This document shows, in pieces, positions 36,101 to 42,340 of a stretch of DNA of 64,000 bases (positions are counted from its first letter, which is position 1; the number at the start of each line of letters is the position of its first letter). The DNA comes from a virus. Location of the stretch: positions 1 to 64,000 of IMG/VR virus record IMGVR_UViG_3300028556_000001, one strand, 5' to 3'. The notes under the pieces are model-generated. The model did no database searches. It saw only the letters and a program-made list of their open reading frames with translations, and was not told the DNA's origin. The position numbers and the translations under genes are program-made.

Positions 36101-36724
36101 CCCAATTACATCTCCCAGTCCACGCTCCAGAACCGCATCGAACAACTCTTTGGCGAGCGCACGGGTGAACCCCTGAAGCCTTACGAGCAGCAATTCGCAC
36201 CCAAGCGGGCCACCGACCCAGCCGGACTCTACACCTACCTCTTTAACCGCCTACCATCGTCAGACAAGCAGGCACTCTACAAGACCATGACGCCGGAGGA
36301 GAAGTCGCAGTATGAATTGCCGATGGCGCGACAGGAGGAGATTGATGCCCAGCAGAAACGTTCCCAATCCGTCCACGATATTTACGACGCCTACGCCAAG
36401 ACCCCGGACTCCGGCAAACAAGCCTTCCTCCAACACGCCTTCCAATCCGGCCAGATACCGCACGACCCGCAGAATCCTGCCAAGGCCGACCCGCAGTTCC
36501 AGCAGGCCTTCTCCCGTCTCCATCAAGCCGCCCAGCTAGATGGACAGGGCAAGCAGTTGAAGTCCTTGGGGGTTACGGACGGCTCCCGCGCCAAGGAAAT
36601 GCTGCGAATCATCCTCCAGACCCCACAGGCCGACCGGCCAGCGTTACAGCAGCGGTGGGAGTCTGACAAGGTGTTGACCCCGGCGGTGGCGCAGCAGATT
36701 CGGCAACTGGCGGGGAGTCAGTAG
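30131..36724 (+). CDS. Giant polyvalent or ejection protein with kinase-like and zinc-peptidase domains
   Basis: 2197 residues, GTG start. After a disordered Pro-rich part, residues about 500-640 (HDAWFDPQSNRYFKTTRPGDYG ... GIVVGDAKPKNVLATKDGSLFPIDVQV) resemble the Ser/Thr kinase-like domain of polyvalent proteins, including a D-x-K-x-x-N-V-L catalytic-type loop. Residues 1445-1449 are HELGH within VIAHELGHQLDEKYD, a zincin metallopeptidase motif, with a later Glu-rich helix (EKIAQVLEAYVHSPE) that could hold the third ligand. A hydrophobic segment lies near 1850-1870. Such proteins are thought to enter the host with phage DNA and modify host targets. Its place after two Gln-rich ejection-type genes supports that. 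Confidence 0.8.
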   Translation: MPSYGVNLPGGQSITLNGDSPPTAAVVMDFLQQHGLPQSVPVTQAAQVGKQLPVGTRFVTRGGDVSAGENGVQPVIVAKGGRVLPYSPPAQNAALQGLISHPDLTDDQRKQIVQAYADDFTRGIELPPSAARSLIDHFVTSATAPGSIATSRPPVSANSTTLTGLTPDGQLAQPEVPAGSNLFTQAASAQATSVSPSQLTVPNNLVEDRVNEAKRLARQDSTQADTWAQKLGATVGELGGGVAYNPALAATPVGPEAEGAALLSRAGLTALGRQAAILGGAGVAQSALQDQPARIALGEQNGFDIGQALASGAQFGAGAAGVKLLGHGIAALTDRAFKPALPLQPPVAAPEAPAPIQTPPAPETPPSGPSSPVPAPAPSPIPTPAALNATAEGGLLPQGTPATIQVSPPPATAPLPQPETAIPEPNEPTKVSVLQNDLGVASQSPLITAASNVRARAAASAANNGRGFPGTLDEALAVKSLSDQANLSGRVTPPADFTASGGEHDAWFDPQSNRYFKTTRPGDYGKNASGVGIARPSDYLERLALTNSIFGDDIKVEGTLGHGDDLQIVTSQPYVDGVAASKPEIKSFMEAKGLEQVNPTTYVNRQTGIVVGDAKPKNVLATKDGSLFPIDVQVQKLAPEAVEKLYPPKPRKEGGAQTQPQVQAQQLLPVGGESPAPLRVRLQNRMAALDAQMAAHEDAFDTAKGKEFDKLAEEHTAMEKERNQVADRIEHLQTAEIAGRPQPPIAPVRPWEQALAEERAAKPAEPEEPKRGFNTPEEAAVIEQKKHAAAQEEALKNLPPIKRGEELVYLRRPYSPQWGTNAIWKPTSGKLIKLEALPKYNFVLSKDGNTWEVSEFATGRRIAGYEPTRAAVIAKAEEIIKKAGVKKFEQSVRDALKTTPSKPNLEPPTTQGGQPNATTQIRQPEIAASQFPRPETRPAIPANQEQVRAQEGRSPDGGGSPQQPAQVSAQAPSSSGPAEAALSVKPEAVLYKEPQVKLTLPKDATGISLTNEKGLRKFYTKAELEKSNILQGSPVKDVQPARMVGGKVQGVKGDVGVAPKALTSKTPGEILGFGARIKAMPPDETPIANTPEEVSTLQATYTPGLPAGTSVAQGVKSLLLPSSKSAGHLRAAEDLGGKLGAMNRRSEASASQLKPSEKLFDRLGVHNEKLPPEKNPGIQFMSDLSQGREVDPKFKAAADLVDRQFTDRLEKLEAAGAPLQTIRENYFPGMWTRESRMAFNAAMEKAKAEGIIGEDFDANLATPAQKAYIKGTVDEFLKNGTASDKDMLQYLTRSPLKGKESFRKGKVFDDIMTGAELGLRPISSNPIDLVKGKLAEMDRSIMANEFFQQQKSKGKLQTISPYEQVPDGWQKVNDKYGTIYGPPTVKVAEHVDKAVYEGLLDAAKRLGVSHQRLMKLPAKRALGLSFQGQNKILSKFGTETSVIAHELGHQLDEKYDLWNNLLKRDSGKGFAPGRSELRNIADLTGERGGNPRSQNEKIAQVLEAYVHSPEKMQEVAPRVFKWFDNFIKSKPELKGIADIKPGIELKKLEGEKYVGLPILGYRIVPNEVGDILNNYLSSSLYNNPYFGKLYKGWMATANVLNQSQLGVGSAFHAGFTTGDAQVSANANLLKDLYGVARGNRTLADLGNSAKNAATASIGTAYKGDKVLNAWRNPDGVIDPKLAQVVKAAELAGAGFKMEPGLNTEQSSKLYRDWFSGHPIKAALRSPVAATELMAKPIMDYLVPRQKAGVFADLANRIIEQNPGKPLEDLAPQFRQAWNRVDARLGQVRYNRLFMNNTAKNVMQGLVRAPGWSGGTIAEIGGAFPDAAHFFSEWARTGKAPENIPDRVAYVASLLTTVAAISGALTYAFTGQAPKGLDYLAFRTGEKDQHGNDKRFMLPTYVKDILAYTSQPGTTLLNKAHPLIGAISQLAHNKDYYGYEIHDPNASYGAQAGQIGKYVLSNFIPFWIRGAQKAQSGAGGAVASYFGVMPAPNYISQSTLQNRIEQLFGERTGEPLKPYEQQFAPKRATDPAGLYTYLFNRLPSSDKQALYKTMTPEEKSQYELPMARQEEIDAQQKRSQSVHDIYDAYAKTPDSGKQAFLQHAFQSGQIPHDPQNPAKADPQFQQAFSRLHQAAQLDGQGKQLKSLGVTDGSRAKEMLRIILQTPQADRPALQQRWESDKVLTPAVAQQIRQLAGSQ

Positions 36725-36725
36725 G

Positions 36726-37103
36726 CTACGGTTTGTAATTCTTCGCCATTGTAGCGATGTATTTCCGGCCCGCGTCCTGTTCCTTCCCTGTCAGCTTCCA
36801 TTTCTTCATGTCCACGATATTTTTAATGGCCGTGGAAACCAAGGCAGCCAGACGGCGGGGTTCGATGGCGTCAAGTTCCCATGAAGAATTTCCGAATCGC
36901 CGGATATAGGAAGCGGCGCGGCTATCCGTTATTTTGGCCGGATTTTCAGGAGGTTTCATTTCCTCCACTTGGCTCATGTTCAAGGCCAGCCGATTCACCT
37001 GCAATCCAGAATCTTCGTTTGGCAATCGTCCAAGGGGAATGTTCAGGAATGTTTCCAATCGGTCGGCCACATCCCGTGTCATGTCAATGCCACTAGGGTC
37101 GTG
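36726..37103 (-). pseudogene. TOPRIM (TopoVI-A-like) gene, 3' part, split by transposon
   Basis: Frame continues the 5' part at 43265-43830. After the target site it reads SGIDMTRDVADRLETFLN and runs to TAG at 36726-36728. It supplies the region after the TOPRIM DxD motif (GDHDP-SGIDM) plus a C-terminal helical domain (IKNIVDMKKWKLT...). Separated from its 5' part by a 6.2-kb nested insertion, so neither piece is likely functional. Confidence 0.85.
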
Positions 37104-37155
37104 GGTACTGTCCGGTTATGACCACTGACTTTTTACAATCGGCTCTTTCCGGCCT

Positions 37156-37449
37156 TTACTTCTTGGCCTCGGACATGACATAGGCCCGGACTGCGGTGAG
37201 CGGGGAGATGACTGGGGGCAACTCCAGCACGGCAATGGCGTTGCTACCCTTGTCATGGTCATAGGCCCATGCGTAGCAGCGGGAGGCTTGGGGATGGCCT
37301 ACCAGAGCGAACACTTCCACGTCTCCCTCCCAGACCGGGCGACCTTGGAACGTCTCCACCACAGGAACCGTCTCCAGATGCTTGGAATCGGCCCCGTGGA
37401 CGCTCTTAATGGCTTTCTGGAGGTGCGCTAGGTAGTGCTCGCGGTTCAT
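37156..37449 (-). CDS. Transposase-coupled accessory protein (orf97) of element A
   Basis: 97 residues; ATG at 37449 overlaps the transposase TGA (ATGA), so it is translationally coupled. Sequence HYLAHLQKAIKSVHGADSKHLETVPVVETFQGRPVWEGDVEVF is clearly homologous to the protein after the transposase of element B (41920-42222): YLAHLQKAIKK, ETVKVVEAF, W-GDVEVF, ASRCYAWA. No known domain. Conservation in the same position in both elements suggests a role in transposition or its control. Confidence 0.85.
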   Translation of the reverse strand: MNREHYLAHLQKAIKSVHGADSKHLETVPVVETFQGRPVWEGDVEVFALVGHPQASRCYAWAYDHDKGSNAIAVLELPPVISPLTAVRAYVMSEAKK

Positions 37450-38279
37450 TGCTGGTAGGAGAAGAAAACGAGGTCTTTGACGGTAAGGGGTGAACGCTCG
37501 ACGCCAGCAGCCATCGCCGGAGTGCAACGGATTGTGCCGTGGAATTTCACGAGGTTGTAATAGGCGAAGTGCAGGGCGACGGCAGCCTTAAAATTCTCCA
37601 GCTTCTTGCTAAACCCGTTCGTCAAGCGGGCAAAACGGCGGCAGTGCATCCGCACCGTATGATTCTGCTTCTCGACAAAGGACGTGGAAATCTTGGTGGG
37701 GTCAGGACGGCCCACGAGCATGGCCTTGTCCACCTTAACCACGGCAGGAGGGCTATACCTACGCTGTTCCGCCGATTCCGGCGATGCGAACTGCTTTACA
37801 ATCTGCCCGTAGTCAATCCCCACGCCCCAAGTTGTCTCCACCGCCGGGGCGTAGTGAATCAGGCCATCCGTCGAAAGCTGAATGCGCTTCGTCAGCCGCA
37901 TGGAGAGGTCACTAAGGAAAAGGTTCGTGCTTTTGTAGTCCCGTTTGCCGACATGGAAGGCCGGGACGAGCTTCGTTTCAGCATCGAGGGCGACGAAGGT
38001 GTAGGCGTCCCCGTAACCCTGTTTAAAGTCCTCCGGCAAGCAGTTTGCCTGCTTCTTGTTGATGAAGGCCCAAAGTTCGTCGGCCTCCAGCCGTTCACAG
38101 GACAGGTTACGCATGCGGTCGTCTAGGTAGGCCGCGCAGCCTTCGCCGACGCGCTTGCCGACGTTCATCACGGTTTCCTTGTCCACGTCGAGCATACGGC
38201 TGATGCCCCGGATGCTGGAGCCTTCCGCGAGGGCGGACACAATGGAGACTTGCTTGTCGAATGAGAGGTGGTTGCTCAT
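37446..38279 (-). CDS. IS1-family transposase, element A
   Basis: 277 residues. Helix-turn-helix at the N-terminus (IVSALAEGSSIRGISRMLDVDKETVMNVGKRVG). Catalytic DDE: D67 in ADELW, D in LSTDGLIHY near residue 145, and E in SFVEKQNHTVRMH near residue 205. C-terminus is TPAMAAGVERSP. Unlike E. coli IS1 it is a single unbroken frame (no InsA/InsB frameshift). Expression is from a promoter overlapping that of the divergent RHH gene. Confidence 0.92.
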   Translation of the reverse strand: MSNHLSFDKQVSIVSALAEGSSIRGISRMLDVDKETVMNVGKRVGEGCAAYLDDRMRNLSCERLEADELWAFINKKQANCLPEDFKQGYGDAYTFVALDAETKLVPAFHVGKRDYKSTNLFLSDLSMRLTKRIQLSTDGLIHYAPAVETTWGVGIDYGQIVKQFASPESAEQRRYSPPAVVKVDKAMLVGRPDPTKISTSFVEKQNHTVRMHCRRFARLTNGFSKKLENFKAAVALHFAYYNLVKFHGTIRCTPAMAAGVERSPLTVKDLVFFSYQQ

Positions 38280-38295
38280 GGGTCGTTTTTGATTG

Positions 38296-38332
38296 TTGAC
38301 TTAAATGTAATACATCAATACCATTTCGTCAA
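38296..38332. promoter_or_regulatory. Face-to-face overlapping promoters with operator-like palindrome, element A
   Basis: Plus strand: TTGACT (38296-38301), 17 bases, TACCAT (38319-38324) toward the RHH gene. Minus strand: TTGACG (38332-38327), 17 bases, TACATT (38309-38304) toward the transposase. Between them lies the near-palindrome ATGTAATACAT (38305-38315), a likely RHH operator. Confidence 0.7.
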
Positions 38333-38345
38333 CAATTATTTTTGT

Positions 38346-38543
38346 ATGACAGAAAAGAAAAAAAGAGGCAGACCAAAGGTATCCCCGGACAAATTCAAAC
38401 AGCCGGGGGTATCCTTTCGCCTAAGCCCAGAGGAGTCTGCCGTACTTAGAGCAGCCTCTACCCTTAGTTCCCAATCGGTCTCCGAATGGTCGAGAAAAGT
38501 GTTGCTTTTAGAAGCGGAAAGATTATTGTCAGACCGAAAATGA
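38346..38543 (+). CDS. Ribbon-helix-helix regulator, element A
   Basis: 65 residues. After a GRPKVSP lead, VSFRLSPEESAVLRAASTLSSQSVSEWSRKVLLLEAERL follows the RHH pattern: a short beta strand (VSFRL) and two helices ending SEWxR. Similar to the shorter RHH protein of element B (40868-41038). Probably represses the divergent transposase and itself. Start at ATG 38346 agrees with the promoter. Confidence 0.8.
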   Translation: MTEKKKRGRPKVSPDKFKQPGVSFRLSPEESAVLRAASTLSSQSVSEWSRKVLLLEAERLLSDRK

Positions 38544-38544
38544 A

Positions 38545-38618
38545 TGGAGCCGGACGGATTCGAGCCGACATCTCCCAACTGTAAAGGACGGGCGGTTTGC
38601 CGATTAACCTACGGCCCC
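38545..38618 (-). tRNA. tRNA-like gene, anticodon most simply UUA (uncertain)
   Basis: 74 bases fold as a tRNA: acceptor GGGGCCG/CGGCTCC (7 bp, one G-U) with discriminator A, D stem GGTT/AACC, T arm GTCGG-CTCGAAT-CCGTC (one T-T mismatch). The anticodon stem CCGTC/GTTGG has one mismatch around loop CTTTACA, whose positions 34-36 are TTA (ochre-type). Base 37 is C and 54 is C, both unusual, and an off-register reading would give TAC (Val). It starts 1 base after the RHH stop. Possibly a decayed or suppressor tRNA. Confidence 0.55.
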
Positions 38619-38646
38619 AGCATTTTCAGACTAAGAAGTAGTCCCT

Positions 38647-38697
38647 CAACCCGTACGGCCCTCCTATCAGGGTAAAAGCCGTACGGGTTGTGCCTTT
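38647..38697 (+). terminator. Hairpin terminator after RHH gene
   Basis: Perfect 13-bp inverted repeat CAACCCGTACGGC (38647-38659) and GCCGTACGGGTTG (38678-38690), then TGCCTTTTAT. Likely ends the plus-strand RHH transcript. Confidence 0.6.
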
Positions 38698-38776
38698 TAT
38701 ATATGCCGCGCTAAGTTTCGCTGGGACAACGACTTGCGCTTTATTTTATCACCATAAATTTAGAAATAGAAGGTGG

Positions 38777-39172
38777 TTATTCCACCAAAGACCACTTGCC
38801 GTCTTTGAACTGGAAAATATTAGAATTACTAGACAGGGCTACACCGAAACCATCGCGAGAAGTTACCTTGGGATTTTTGGATTGTACGTAATCCCATAGC
38901 TCGTCTCGGGTCATCGGCCTTCCGGTTGATTTTAGGGCTTCTATCGCCAATTCCTTGCTGCTCTTCATTCGCTCCAAAGGCTCACGAATGAGTTTAGAAA
39001 TTTTTGCCAAGTTCATATGTTCGTCCGATGGGAAAACGTCCCGTGGGTCAAGCATGTCGGCTGCTTGCCGCAAACGCTTTACTTCGGCTTCCATGCGGTC
39101 GGCTTCCATACGCATACCATAAGCGTATCGCTTAGAGGCAGGTGGAGGAGGTGGTGGTGGATTGGGTTTCAC
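38777..39172 (-). CDS. Winged-helix-type cargo protein of element A
   Basis: 131 residues. N-terminal Pro-rich MKPNPPPPPPPASKR, then a coiled-coil stretch (MRMEADRMEAEVKRLRQAADML) and a C-terminal winged-helix-like domain: LAIEALKSTGRPMTRDELWDYVQSKNPKVTSRDGFGVALSSNSNIFQFKDGKWSLVE. It resembles the fold suggested for the gene in element D at 11309-11770. DNA binding is inferred. Confidence 0.65.
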   Translation of the reverse strand: MKPNPPPPPPPASKRYAYGMRMEADRMEAEVKRLRQAADMLDPRDVFPSDEHMNLAKISKLIREPLERMKSSKELAIEALKSTGRPMTRDELWDYVQSKNPKVTSRDGFGVALSSNSNIFQFKDGKWSLVE

Positions 39173-39348
39173 GAGCCAACCATAAGGATAGCTCTATCCT
39201 ATGTCAATGGCCTATTTTACCCTCTAAAAGTGCTCAAATGCGCTCGTATGACTCTAGCCGCGCTTCTAGAGGGGTTTGGCCTTGTCGTGTTCTGAGGGGC
39301 CATTGGTAGTGTCCTAATTTGGAATGACCCCCAAGCTCAATACCCCCA

Positions 39349-39576
39349 CTAATTGCTCCACAATCTTACCACGCTACTGCAATACTTACTCATACCGGCC
39401 TGATTTGTCGCCGTCATGGGTTTGTTGTGGAAAACAACGGCGTGTCGTCCTTCGCACTCAAAATCAAACCGATATAGGCCCTCACATCCGTCTGGCGTAT
39501 TACAGGGCCCTTTCAATGGGCCAATGCCGAAAGAATCTTCGCCGAATTTTATGTTTGGCAGAATAGGATGAGCCAT
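39349..39576 (-). CDS. Hypothetical 75-residue protein in element B
   Basis: Read leftward toward the element end: MAHPILPNIKFGEDSFGIGPLKG ... VVFHNKPMTATNQAGM. Contains a C-N-C pair (PCNTPDGCEG). Lies downstream of the trpC-like gene on the same strand. May be a small cargo gene or a chance frame. Confidence 0.4.
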   Translation of the reverse strand: MAHPILPNIKFGEDSFGIGPLKGPCNTPDGCEGLYRFDFECEGRHAVVFHNKPMTATNQAGMSKYCSSVVRLWSN

Positions 39577-39666
39577 TCCAACACTAGGTCATGTTTGTTG
39601 GATAAACTCAAGCCCGCTTACTTACTTCATAGCCCTAGTAGCTATCACATGTTTTACCGCACAGAT

Positions 39667-40527
39667 TTAGGCGGAAACTGGCTCCCGCTTAAAGCGGGTA
39701 ACGCCTGTATGTTGCAGGCTCACCTTCTCAAATGCTTCCAGCTCGGCGCGAATACCGATGGGTGACTTGAGTAGTGATGTGCCGATAAGCGCAGCGTCAA
39801 ACCCCATTTCCATAACTTTGGCAAAGTTTTGCGGATTGATGCCGCTCTCGGCCACCTTAACACAATCCCTGGGAAGCTTACTGATTAGATTAAACGCACC
39901 AAGCACTGTGGTAAAATCTCCGCCCGTTAAACGACTCAGGGCAAAGCGAATGTCTCCATCGAAATTGCGACTGTTAATGCCGCAAATCTCCACGTCTTTA
40001 GGTAGCGTCAGGATTTGGTCCTCGCTGCGAACTTCGCAAAGAACATGCAGACCTAGGCTCCTCGCAAAAGAGTGTAGTTTCTGAAAATCTTCTGGGCTAA
40101 GAATATCAGGATGCGCCATTAGTAAGATTGCGTCTGCTCCGAATGCACGAGCCTCTAAAACCTGATACTCGTCTATAATGAAATCCTTTCTGAGAATTGG
40201 TTTGGAAATCACCTTTCTCACGCTTTTGATTGATTCAACTATCATCCCAAAATGCAGCTTATTTGTGAGCACCGAAACGGCGTGAACTATCTTGGACTCT
40301 TGATAGGCGTAAGGAGATTCCTGAACCAATCGTGGATTCATCATTCCCGCGCTGGGAGATTTGACTTTAATCTCAGCAATTATCCCACCTCCGCGAACAG
40401 CCTCTTTAAAGTCAAGGACTGGGGGAGCGTTCTTTAGCCAACGCTCTAACACCGTGGAAGGTCTAATCCTTTTAGCATCAGCGACTTGCTGGCGCACACC
40501 GATAAGAATTTCGTGAATGATGTCCAT
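39667..40527 (-). CDS. trpC: Indole-3-glycerol-phosphate synthase-like protein (TrpC family), transposon cargo
   Basis: 286 residues, close to the usual 260-270. Barrel motifs in order: IIAEIKVKSPSAG (usual AEIKxxSPS), VLTNKLHFGM (usual VLTDxxFFxG), ILRKDFIIDEYQVLEARAFGADAILLM (well kept), LCEVRSEDQ (usual LVEVH), ICGINSRNF (usual GINNRNL), VAESGI, ALIGTSLL. Catalytic Lys and Glu residues are mostly present, with changes at positions 2, 5 and 7. TrpC closes the indole ring in tryptophan synthesis. Finding it alone as IS1-transposon cargo is unusual. Confidence 0.85.
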   Translation of the reverse strand: MDIIHEILIGVRQQVADAKRIRPSTVLERWLKNAPPVLDFKEAVRGGGIIAEIKVKSPSAGMMNPRLVQESPYAYQESKIVHAVSVLTNKLHFGMIVESIKSVRKVISKPILRKDFIIDEYQVLEARAFGADAILLMAHPDILSPEDFQKLHSFARSLGLHVLCEVRSEDQILTLPKDVEICGINSRNFDGDIRFALSRLTGGDFTTVLGAFNLISKLPRDCVKVAESGINPQNFAKVMEMGFDAALIGTSLLKSPIGIRAELEAFEKVSLQHTGVTRFKREPVSA

Positions 40528-40540
40528 ATTGCGAAGGATT

Positions 40541-40813
40541 CTAGTAAGCAGCTAGGCAATAGACAGCAGCAACCTTCTCAGGGAACAGGGCGTCACCTGT
40601 TGGCATGAACCGGGCCATGACGACACGAGGGGTTTGATGAGTTGAGAGGTTGTTTGCCAATAAACCATCGAACTCCTCCTGAGTCAAGCCCTCGTAGAAC
40701 AGGGTGATTTCAGACAATGGAATACCATCTTTGGCTGCATTTTGGCGCACCAAATCGAGGTCAACCCCATGCTGATTTTTCATGTCCTTTTGGAGCCCAA
40801 GAAAAGCTTTCAT
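40541..40813 (-). CDS. Hypothetical 90-residue cargo protein of element B
   Basis: Starts MKAFLGLQKDMKNQHGVDLDLVRQNAAKDGIPLSEI, ends 13 bases before the trpC-like start, so probably in the same transcript. Helical, with no recognised domain. Could be a small enzyme partner or unrelated. Confidence 0.6.
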   Translation of the reverse strand: MKAFLGLQKDMKNQHGVDLDLVRQNAAKDGIPLSEITLFYEGLTQEEFDGLLANNLSTHQTPRVVMARFMPTGDALFPEKVAAVYCLAAY

Positions 40814-40867
40814 CCGCTTGGGTCAAGCACTTTTTGTGCCTCGATGCGCCTTGTTGCTCCCGTCTCC

Positions 40868-41038
40868 TTATTGAGATAAAATCGAGAATCTGACCCATTC
40901 CGAGAGGTCTTTACCTTCCGCCCGGGCCTTGGCCTCGACCTGCTCCCTCTCCGCCTCGGTCAGGCGAATCTGAAGGTTTACAGACCTAGCTGCCCCCTTG
41001 GGGAGCTTTGGCCTGCCTAGGGTTTTCTTTATTGTCAT
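40868..41038 (-). CDS. Ribbon-helix-helix regulator, element B
   Basis: 56 residues from ATG 41038: GRPKLPKGAARSVNLQIRLTEAEREQVEAKARAEGKDLSEWVRFSIL, the CopG/RHH pattern with a beta strand NLQIRLT and two helices ending SEWVR. Counterpart of the regulator in element A (GRPK lead; SEW-R). Divergent from the transposase. Confidence 0.82.
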   Translation of the reverse strand: MTIKKTLGRPKLPKGAARSVNLQIRLTEAEREQVEAKARAEGKDLSEWVRFSILSQ

Positions 41039-41050
41039 GCAAAAAAGATG

Positions 41051-41086
41051 TTGACGTAAGCATATTACTGCATTACGGTAAGTCAA
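41051..41086. promoter_or_regulatory. Face-to-face overlapping promoters, element B
   Basis: Plus: TTGACG (41051-41056), 17 bases, TACGGT (41074-41079) to the transposase. Minus: TTGACT (41086-41081), 17 bases, ATGCTT (41063-41058) to the RHH gene. Same geometry as in element A. CGTAA...TTACG arms could be the operator. Confidence 0.65.
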
Positions 41087-41101
41087 TAATCAAATTCAGC
41101 C

Positions 41102-41923
41102 ATGCCAAACGTCCTCCCATTCGATAAACAGGTCAACATCGTCGCCATGCTCGCGGAAGGCGCGTCCATTCGTGGGGTCGAGCGCATTACCGGGGTTCAT
41201 CGGGATACCATCATGCGCCTTGGGGCGAAGGTGGGGAATGCCTGCGCTGACTTCATGGACACCCGCCTGCGTGACCTTACCTGCCAGCGGGTCGAGATAG
41301 ACGAGCTTTGGGGCTTCATCGCCAAGAAGAACGCCGGATGCCTGCCGGAAGAGCTTAGGAACGGCCTTGGGGACGTTTACACCTACGTCGCCTTAGATGC
41401 GGACACAAAACTGATTCCGACCTTCCATGTCGGCAAGCGCGACGAGATGAACACCGTGGCCTTTGTGGAAGACCTGCGGAGCCGGATGCGGACGCGGATT
41501 GAACTCTCTTCTGACGGATGGCGTGCTTACGCTGGCGCGGTGGACAAGGTTTTCGGATGCGAAGTGGACTACGGACAAAACGTAAAAGTTTTCGCTTCGC
41601 CGGAGAAGACCGAAGAGCGCAGATACAGCCCGCCAAAAATCAGCAAAATTGAGCGTTCGTCCCTTATCGGGGAGCCGGAGAATATCTCGACATCCTTGGT
41701 GGAAAAGCAGAATCATACCGTGAGAATGCACTGCCGCCGTCTGGCTCGTCTTACCAACGCTTTCAGCAAAAAACTCGACAACTTTAAGTCTGCCGTGGCC
41801 CTCCACTTTGCGTATTACAACTTCGTCAAGTTTCACCGCACCATCCGCATGACTCCGGCGATGGCCGCTGGCGTGGAGCAATCACCCCTAGAAGTCGCTA
41901 ACCTCGTTGAACTAGCCCGATGA
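41102..41923 (+). CDS. IS1-family transposase, element B
   Basis: 273 residues, homologous to the element A transposase over full length. HTH IVAMLAEGASIRGVERITGVHRDTIMRLG; catalytic D67 in IDELW, D in LSSDGWRAY near residue 140, E in SLVEKQNHTVRMH near residue 200; C-terminus TPAMAAGVEQSPLE. Unbroken frame. Stop overlaps the next ATG (41920-41923). Confidence 0.93.
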   Translation: MPNVLPFDKQVNIVAMLAEGASIRGVERITGVHRDTIMRLGAKVGNACADFMDTRLRDLTCQRVEIDELWGFIAKKNAGCLPEELRNGLGDVYTYVALDADTKLIPTFHVGKRDEMNTVAFVEDLRSRMRTRIELSSDGWRAYAGAVDKVFGCEVDYGQNVKVFASPEKTEERRYSPPKISKIERSSLIGEPENISTSLVEKQNHTVRMHCRRLARLTNAFSKKLDNFKSAVALHFAYYNFVKFHRTIRMTPAMAAGVEQSPLEVANLVELAR

Positions 41924-42222
41924 CTCACCCCGAGTATCTAGCGCATCTCCAGAAGGCCATTAAAAAGACCTTTGGGCTGGAGTCTGAATACGTCGAGACG
42001 GTCAAGGTGGTTGAGGCATTCAGGGGCAAAGTCATTTGGGACGGTGACGTAGAGGTTTTCACGGTCAAACACCCCGAGGCGTCCCGTTGCTACGCATGGG
42101 CGCATGACATAGAGACAGGCTCCCACTCCCTTGTCGTGCTGGGGCGTCCGCCTATCAAGTCCGCCCTAGATGCTGTCAGGGCTGCGCTTGTGACCGAAGG
42201 CAGACGCCAATCCAGTAACTAG
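41920..42222 (+). CDS. Transposase-coupled accessory protein (orf100) of element B
   Basis: 100 residues, coupled by ATGA. Homologue of the 97-residue protein of element A (YLAHLQKAIKK, ETVKVVEAF, WDGDVEVF, EASRCYAWA). No known domain. A 110-base tail to the element end follows. Confidence 0.88.
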   Translation: MTHPEYLAHLQKAIKKTFGLESEYVETVKVVEAFRGKVIWDGDVEVFTVKHPEASRCYAWAHDIETGSHSLVVLGRPPIKSALDAVRAALVTEGRRQSSN

Positions 42223-42340
42223 GCATCCCGCACTTGTTATAAATCGTTTAACTTCTGTTGCCGGGCAATCCATCTCCCACAGTAACCGTCAAGCTTCTTT
42301 CCAATAGTCACCGCTCAAATTAGGACACTACCGGGGCCAT

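Larger units (their letters stand above)
39305..42332. mobile_element. IS1-like cargo transposon B with trpC-like gene, nested in element A
   Basis: Perfect 17-bp inverted ends GGTAGTGTCCTAATTTG at 39305 and ending 42332. 9-bp target duplication GGGGCCATT at 39296-39304 and 42333-42341. 3028 bp. It inserted at the stop codon of element A's membrane-protein gene, whose TGA survives. It carries a small gene, a trpC-like gene, a 90-residue gene, an RHH gene, a transposase and orf100. Confidence 0.93.
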
